Shown here: one piece after another, positions 57,240-64,000 of the stretch
Layout of the letters: every line of letters starts with the position of its first letter
Position numbering within the stretch: the first letter of the stretch is position 1
NCBI GenBank assembly: GCA_963995505.1
Contig: OZ023182.1
Location: 8,858,707 to 8,922,706 of the forward strand
From: Hypericum androsaemum
Lineage: Eukaryota > Streptophyta > Magnoliopsida > Malpighiales > Hypericaceae
Direction of reading: 5' to 3'
Length of the DNA stretch: 64,000 bases
Notes under the pieces: generated by a model
Database searches by the model: none
The model's input: the letters and a program-made list of their open reading frames with translations, nothing else
What the model was told of the DNA's origin: nothing
Program-made: the position numbers and the translations under genes

Positions 57240-57870
57240 ATAGTTTCTGTATCCAAATTAAATGGACTGTATACATACTAACTTGTGGTAGAGGTTACGA
57301 CTCAAAACACTTCACCGCCAAGTAATGTGCTGATCATTCTGTATACATACTAACTTGTGGATTTATCCAAAAACTTCTTCGTCATTTCATCCTCTTACAT
57401 ACTTGGGACTGGCTTATTTCGTCTATTTTAATTAACATCATTGGTCTTTCTGGATTTTTTTTAAAAAGTAAATTTTAATATTTCACCAAAAGTTTTATAA
57501 GAAAAGTTATACCAATAGTGCCAAAATATATCAACTAAGATACAAGATAGAAACTTATAAAATGTACCTAACCCAAAATAATCCCAAGAGACCCATGAAC
57601 TTTTAATTGCACCGTAAAGATAAATATGTATGAAAACCTAAAATAATATCTACCCCAACCCTAAACTCAAGATTTACGAAGGATCATGGACTTTTGAGAA
57701 TCTTTAGGTGATTAAAAGGTGTAATGTTTATGTTCTCTTGTGAGCACAATACATGTCAATATAATTACTAAATATTACAATAAATCATATACTTATATTC
57801 ATTTGTTAATCTAGATAGGTCTAGATAGAGTATATCAAAGTTGAGTGCATAATCGAGATCCGAATATATA
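57240..57870 (+). repeat. B3 gene unit 3: 3' flank only
   Basis: Matches 32440-32780 and 36390-36440 (atccaaattaaatggactg, ggtagaggtt, gtgattaaaaggtgtaatg, ttaatctagataggtc). An insert of about 240 bp separates the two parts. No B3 coding exon remains. Confidence 0.72.
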
Positions 57871-58570
57871 TAAAAACTATCCAGACTCACATTCTATAAA
57901 TTGACACATAAGAGGATGCCCACAGAACATGGATACTTTTTACCATACCTAGATAAGTTTGAGATTTCCCTTCGCGTTAGCAAGAGAATGTAATTCGGGA
58001 CAGCTTATAAGCGAGGTACAATTTGTAAGTCAATGTTCAACAACTTACGATATTTGTGAGATAATTTCGCACTAGAGCTAAATGTTGGTAAACTCTAGAC
58101 ATCATCATCCAACAACAATTCATCAATTGAGCGATCCAACCAGAAAAAGTCCAGGTTTTAATAGAAACTTAAATTATGGCTTGTATATCGCCACATCACA
58201 TCCAAGTCCTTAATTACTAGTGAAGCCAAGACTTCACGTGAGATTAATAGCAAGGCAAATGATAGCAACTAACAACGGAGTGCTTTCAAGTACGGAAGTT
58301 AGAGAACCGAAAGAATGACCATACCAAACAGATGGAAATAATGACCCCAAAATGATAGCAACTAACAATCGAAAATCAATATGGAGCGCTTAATAGCAAG
58401 GCAAATGATAGCAACTAACAACGGAGCGTTTTCAAGTCCTTAATTAATTTCATATTGCTTAAGTTAGCAATCCTGGAAAGTCAATATGGATAACTAACCA
58501 AACGTTTTGCAGATCAGGTAGCTAAGGTTTCTCCCAGAAAGCGCAAAGACAATAGCTTAAAAATAAGCGA
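57871..58570. other. intergenic with a short internal repeat
   Basis: The phrase aatagcaaggcaaatgatagcaac (split here as two parts in the sequence) occurs at 58247 and 58391, and ctaacaacggagcg occurs twice. No gene seen. Confidence 0.4.
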
Positions 58571-58579
58571 GGTGAACCA

Positions 58580-59738
58580 TGTTGGAGAATTGGTTTATTA
58601 ACCAAGGAAGAGATGGCCCAATACAAGTGAGTGTATTGGGCTTTGGCCCAAATATTTAATTAGAGGGAGAATCCTAATTAAATATAATAACTAAGTAATT
58701 AGTGGGCAACTTTGAGCTAATTTATTTGAAGGTCACACCAATTGGTTTTGGGTGTTTATGAGATCAATACGAAGCTTGTTGATAGAGCTTCGTAACGATA
58801 TATAACACTTGCGAAAATCCAATTCTCGGGGTGGATAAAAATTGGCTTTAAAGTGGTATGGTTGTTATTAAAATAAGCACAATCCCACATTGGTTAGCGC
58901 ACCATGCTGAGACAAGTTTATAAGGGACTAGAAGTCTAGCATGGGTAAACTGGTGGAGAAGGGAGAGGCTCCTCGCGCCGTCCGTCCGTCCGGCTCGGCT
59001 CGGCACGCACGCACGCACGCACGCGCGCGCGCGCGCGCCCCGCCCCGCCCCGGGCCGGGCCGGGCTCGGGCTCGGGCCTTATCTTTTTAGAACTGGGCCG
59101 GACTTGTTGTAGCGATCCTAGGCCCAAAAAGTCCTCTGGGCTTCTTGGACTTCCGTTTGGACAAGCCCACGTTCTGGAACCTTCTCTTGCCAGCTGCTAT
59201 TTGAATTTAAATTCGAATTTTAAATTCATGCGAGTAACAGCCTATTTATGTTGGGGGTTTATGGGTCTTGTAACAGCCCATTTAATGGGTGGGTTAATGG
59301 CCCTATTAAATCCGGATTTGGCTGTTGGAGGTCCAAGGCTGCCTATAAAAGGAGCCCACCTCCTTCATTCCAAATTACCCCAGCTCTTCATCTCTTCAGA
59401 GCTCTCTACTTCTCCCTCCTTAGCATAGCATTTCTCACTTTCATTGCGTCGGAGTTCTAAGGCTACGAAAGGTTCGAAAGGTGTGCTATAGTGCTTCCTA
59501 TAGTACTCGTGATTGGGCGTTGTACCTTGGGAGCTCTATTACCCACGGAGGCCTGAAGCATATAGGCGGGTAATAAGAGTTTAAGGGCACACGGTAAAAC
59601 TGTGGCCTCATCCAGGATAGCATCCGAAATCCCTAGCTTGAAGAAGACGGTTTTACGCATACTTCTACCTTTCTCTTTTGTATTGCTTATGTTTATTTAC
59701 TCGAGTTAAAATCATAATTTACTTATATGTGTCTAACA
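58580..59738 (+). mobile_element. solo LTR, 1159 bp
   Basis: TGTTGGAGAATTGG...TGTCTAACA with a perfect 5 bp target duplication AACCA (58575-58579, 59739-59743). A TATA region (gcctataaaagg at 59341) sets the plus orientation. It includes a very GC-rich run, (acgc)n then (gc)n, at about 59005-59045. No interior is left, so it is a recombination product. Confidence 0.87.
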
Positions 59739-59811
59739 AACCAACCAACCAGAACCTCGAAGTGTTCCCCTCAGTTAGTAAGGCTTCCAATTATAAGAGC
59801 GTCAACTTATT

Positions 59812-60705
59812 GTTGTTAGTCGGAGGTGGTGTACTTGATTAGGATCTTGTATAGTCGAGGCAAGAGTTAGACTCTTTCTCCGTAAGACGAGATTGCCCCG
59901 TATTCAGTGCTTACGGGCTGCGGTAATCGTCCCCAAGATACAACGACTAGGCTGCTTCCGAGTTCGTAGCACAACGACCCTCGAAGCTTCAGGCGAACCT
60001 TGGAAATTTGGAACTTTCTGAGAGAGGGAGAGAAGAACAACTATTGCTAATGAATGCTTATGCAATGAGTTGTGGGGTGAGTGCAAATAAAGGAGAATGG
60101 GCCTATTTATAGGCGCTGGATGGGAGGGAGGCAGACACTCCGAAGGAGCGCGTCCGTTCGGCCAGCAGGCTGGCTGGCTGCGCTCATGGCCCTTCGGTAG
60201 CATTCTGGATCCTTCCAGGTGTGCCCAGACCAGGTTGTGACTGCTTGGAGGGACAGGCCTACGCTCGCACTCCTTCACGAGTGATCTCCCAACCCTTCGG
60301 CCGTCTGGAAATTTTCGGGATGTTCCACCCTTCGTGCCTCTTCGGTGGCCATCCTGGAAGGCGCTCGCAGCCCCTCGTCACTTCGGTAGCTACGCAGCTC
60401 TCTCCAGACTCATGCAAAATACTTAAGGCTCCTCTAGCTCCTCGCGACGATGCGCACGTGCGAAGTGCGTCACAAAGTGCCCATTGCGACATGCATCCAA
60501 TGCGCCATGCGCACATGCACACGCACGTGCGCGTGTGCGAGCGCGAGCACGTGCTCGTGCTCGTGCTCGTGTTCGGATGGTGCTTCACACCATCCTCGCA
60601 GGTAGCCTCGTTCAGCTCTTCAGGTGGAACATTTAATGTTACACCAGCTTGGAGCTTCTCCTTATAAACAGGAAAAATTTCCTTGTGATTTCTGATGTGG
60701 TAATC
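59812..60705 (-). repeat. diverged LTR related to the 17 kb copia family
   Basis: Begins tgttgttagtcggagg as the 17034 LTR does, and shares the ccgtaagacgagattgcccc block (59880), the reversed TATA (cctatttatagg at 60101) and the GC-rich centre that the 22461 LTR lacks. The right end is diverged and no CCCAACA was found. No interior domain follows, so it is a solo or partial LTR. Confidence 0.75.
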
Positions 60706-61204
60706 CCATCCTCAGCTTAGACTTTCCAGATAATGTTATAGTTTATGTCACCAAAGTGGCCAAACTTTGATGTTATATACATTTTTTTGTCATTTATTCA
60801 TCGATTATTGCAATACCAATTATATGACTTGATGAATAAATTGACGTTTGCTAATTATGAGAAAATTGATTCTACCCAAAGGTAGGTCACTATTCTGTAA
60901 CTAGCAAGCATAAAGGCGATGAACTAAATATTTGGATCATATACATATGGATATCCAAAGATAACGTGTATTTGATTTTAATTATTTAGTTCTTCGATAA
61001 AAGTTATGTATGAATTTATATTTTGGTCAGATACATGTGTTTATCCAAAGATAGCATATATATTTGATTTGAATTATTAAATTCTACGATAAATATTTTA
61101 TATGGTATTGATTTATGATAGTATATTATAGTTTCTACCCAAAGGAGAGCTATAATGTACTTTTATTATTTTATTTGAATCTATTATAGAATATTAATTT
61201 GAGT
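60706..61204. other. AT-rich leader with a two-unit repeat
   Basis: Two units of about 92 bp start at 60933 and 61025 (tatccaaagata, then tgatt.gaattatt). This may be the leader or LTR of the copia element that follows; a weak primer-like tggtattgat lies at 61110. Confidence 0.4.
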
Positions 61205-64000
61205 ATGTATATTAAAATTGCAGCTCTGACAGTTCATACTTCTTGTGTTGATCTGTTTGATGGTTTAAACTTCTCTGAATGGAGTGAGCAAGTCAAGTTC
61301 TATTTAGGGGCTTCGGATCTTGACTTGGCACTCTTGGAAGAAAAACCTCAGGCTATTACTGATAAAAGCTTTGAGGATGAGAAGACGTTCTATTATGCAT
61401 GGGAACGGTCAAACAGATTAAACTTAGCATTGATGCGCATGAAAACTGTCAGCAACATTAAAAGTTCAATTTCACAGATAGAAAGTGCAAAGGAATATTT
61501 TTCAACTATGGAAGAGGGATTTTGTTCTGCAGATAAGTCTCTTACTGGCACATTAATGGCAAATCTTACGACCATGAAGTTCAGTGGGTTGCAAAGTATG
61601 CAAGATCATGTGCTAGAGATGACAAATTTGGCAGCAAAATTAAAGACCCTGGGCCATTGAACAGATGACTCATTATTGGTGCAAATCATATTGAACTCAT
61701 TACCTCGTGAATATGGGCCATTTCAAATTAGTTACAATACTATAAAGGATAAATGGACTGTCAACGAATTGGTCAGTAAGCTTGTTCAGGAGAAAAGGAG
61801 ATTAAAGAACCAAGGAAGTCATTCTATTAGCCTAATGGGTAAAGGAGCTGAGAAAGCATACCAGATGAAAGCCAAGAAATTTAAGAGAAAGGGTCCTGCT
61901 AAGGTAGCTCAACCTACCATGAATGAAAAGAGGGATGATAAGTGTCACTTCTATAAGAAGGAGGGACATCATCAGAAAGACTGCCCGAAACATAAAGTTT
62001 GGTTTGAAAAGAAAGGGATTCAGTTTATCCAAACCATAAACCCAAATGAAAGATTCCTCCTCATGGGAAATCGAACGAAGGTTTCAATTGAAGGCATTGG
62101 GACTTACCATTTAGTCTTAGACACTGGTCTATATTTAGACATATTACAGACTCTCTATGTGCCTTCAGTATCTAGAAACTTGATTTCTCTTTCTATTTTG
62201 GATATTTGTGATTTTTATGTTAAATTTGGATTTGGATATTTTAGTTAATTTAAGAATACAAACCTTATTGGTTCTGGTGTTCTATCTGATAGTTTGTATA
62301 AGTTGAAACTTGATAGTATCTTTTCTGAATCTCTGCTTAGTATTTGTAACGTTGGTATTAAGCGTAACATTGAGAATAATAGTTTTGCTTACTTATGGCA
62401 TAAGCGTTTGGGTCATATATCCAAAGAAAAGTTAGAAAGATTAGTAAGGAATGAGATTCTCCCGAATCTGGATTTTACTGATCTTGGCATATGTGTGGAT
62501 TTATTAAGCGAAAGCAAATTAAACATAGCAAGAAAGGAGCCACAAGAAGTACTCAACTTCTTGAGATAATACACACCAATATTTGTGGACCATTTAATAT
62601 TCCATCTTTTGGTGGAGAAAAATATTGTATTACCTTTATTGATGATTTTTCACGATATGGTCATGTCTATTTACTTCGTGAAAAATCTCAAGCGCTTGAT
62701 GCCTTTGGGGTGTATATGAATGAAGTTGAAAGATAATTAGACATGAAAGTGAAAATCGTAAGGTCTGATAGAGGTGGTGAATACTATGGTAAATATAACG
62801 AAAGTGGTCAATATCCTGGTCCATTTGTAAAGTTTATTGAAAGGCATGGCATAACTGCTCAATACACTATACCAGGTACACCACAACAAAATAGTGTAGC
62901 GAAAGGCAGAATCAGACTTTAATTAAAATGGTTAGGAGTATGATGAGTAATACAAATGTGCCCATCTCGTTGTGGATATATGCTCTTAAAACCGCTATGT
63001 ACTTATTAAATAAGGTTCCTAGTAAAGTTATTCCGAAAACTCCTTTTAAGTTATGGAATGGAAGAAAACCTAGTATGAGACACCTTCATGTTTAGGGTTA
63101 TCCAGCAGAAGCGAGATTATATAATCCACATGAAAGTAAATTAGATTTTCGAACAGTAAGTGGTTACTTTATTGGTTACCCAGAGAAATCTAAAGGGTAC
63201 AGATTTTACTGTCTGAACCATAGTCCGAGAATTATTGAAACTGGTAATGCAAGGTTTATTGAGAATGGTGAACTTAGTGGGAGTAATCAAAGGGTAGAAA
63301 TTAAAGAAGTTGAGGTAAATACAAATTTGCCTGTATCAATTTCTTCTTCCACAATTGTACCGAATGCTACTCCAAATGTTGAAGAAATGCAAGTCAACAT
63401 GGATGAAAATTTGGGCCAACAAGTACCAAATAACTCACCAAACTCAAATGAACAACGACCACAAGAAATAGTATTAAGGCGTTCTGCACGGAAAAGAAAG
63501 TAAGCTATTTCAGATAATTTTATGATAAATTTGCATGAGATAGACTTTGATATTGGAGTCAATAAGGATCCAGTTTCATTTTCACAAGCTATTGAATCGC
63601 ATGAGTCTGAGAAATGGATGGATGCCATGAAGGAATAGTTAAAATCCATAGAAAGGCTCAAGGTCTGGGATCTCTTCAATTTGCCTGAAGGTTCTAAGAG
63701 GGTTGGGTGTAAATAGGTCTTCAAGACCAAACGTGACTCCATTGGCAATATCGAACGATATAAACCTAGACTTGTAGCAAGGAGTTTTTCTCAGAAAAGT
63801 GGTGTTGATTACAATGAGACTTGTCATCTCAAGTTTAATGACACCATCACATCTTTTGGTTTCAAAAAAAATGCTGTTGATCGGTGTATATACCAAAAGA
63901 TCTGTAGGAGTAAGTATATATTTCTAGTCCTATATGTTGATGATATTTTGCTTACTGTAAATGACTTAGGAATATTACTTGAGACTAAAGACTTTCTCTC
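61205..64000 (+). mobile_element. decayed Ty1/copia element, cut by the right window edge
   Basis: Gag, zinc knuckle, integrase and RT follow in order on the plus strand. Protease lacks its active-site segment and RT lacks a large middle part, so it could not have moved in its present form. The 3' end lies outside the window. Confidence 0.87.
61205..64000 (+). pseudogene. copia gag-pol remnant (plus strand)
   Basis: ATG 61205 starts gag (GLNFSEWSEQVKFYLGA). A TGA at 61658 and a TAA at 62246 break it. The zinc knuckle reads CHFYKKEGHHQKDC, with Tyr for the second Cys. Text jumps from FEKKGIQF to NPNERFLLMGN, so the DSGA protease segment is gone. Integrase has WHKRLGHISKEKLERL, a frameshift near 62500, then FIDDFSRYGHVYLL and [14 protein letters not shown] passes from QKSGVDYNETC to a region normally about 100 residues later, then YVDDILL near 63940. 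Inactive. Confidence 0.87.

Noticed and set aside
59201..59460. Two overlapping frames of 70-75 codons near a TATA box
   Set aside because: They lie inside a solo LTR and across its promoter; no conserved protein.
60221..60667. 148-codon frame on the plus strand
   Set aside because: It lies in the GC-rich centre of an LTR and is antisense to the element; no conserved protein.
1..64000. Intact autonomous transposon or complete novel multi-gene system
   Set aside because: Every retroelement with enzyme domains has stops, frameshifts or missing domains, and no cluster of co-directed intact genes beyond transposon parts was found.

Overview
This is a transposon-rich stretch of plant nuclear DNA, probably from a dicot, although the sequence does not fix the species. 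It has no bacterial-type operons. It carries Ty1/copia and other LTR retrotransposons on both strands, a LINE, a 5S-bearing Cassandra TRIM, MITEs and a SINE. The plant genes and gene fragments present belong to DUF1677, B3, class III HD-ZIP, farnesyl diphosphate synthase and PDX1. Only two open reading frames look like possible intact host genes: the DUF1677 zinc-binding-type gene at 4664-5185 and a short putative secreted peptide at 34444-34695.

Left part (1-24300): two copies of one host segment. Copy 1 (about 4330-6125) holds the intact DUF1677 gene and a SINE. Copy 2 (about 16029-24295) holds a broken DUF1677 gene split by a solo LTR (16338-16790, TSD CCAAG) and by a complete copia element (17034-23141, TSD CATAT). 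A second member of that copia family (1-3775) runs off the left edge. Between the copies lies an old minus-strand copia element (8115-14633). It is invaded by a young non-autonomous LTR element (11416-14044), and its 3' end is interrupted by a foldback MITE (7752-8114). A two-exon HD-ZIP III fragment sits at 15453-15785.

Middle part (24300-46600): copia remnants, an FPP synthase fragment, a second foldback MITE and a PDX1 fragment come first. They are followed by a tandem array whose unit is [B3-domain gene, secreted-peptide gene]. Unit 1 is B3 at 28620-32150 plus peptide at 34444-34695. Unit 2 is B3 at 35532-35860 plus a peptide pseudogene at 44530-46500. A trace of a third B3 unit lies at 57240-57870. 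The same small non-autonomous copia family has inserted in the B3 gene of unit 1 and in the peptide gene of unit 2. Unit 2 is further opened by a Cassandra TRIM (36452-36984) and by a copia element that appears to have been cut in two by an inversion (37031-44439), itself carrying an hAT MITE.

Right part (46600-64000): GC-rich orphan reading frames, three kinds of tandem repeat (48386-50090), a 5'-truncated LINE (50180-53860), a truncated minus-strand copia (54790-57239), a 1.16 kb solo LTR (58580-59738, TSD AACCA), a diverged LTR related to the 17 kb element (59812-60705), and a decayed plus-strand copia running off the right edge.

The sequence points to a region expanded by nested insertion between tandem duplicates. 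Most genes are dead. Duplicate copies give empty sites and target-site duplications that allow the order of events to be read.
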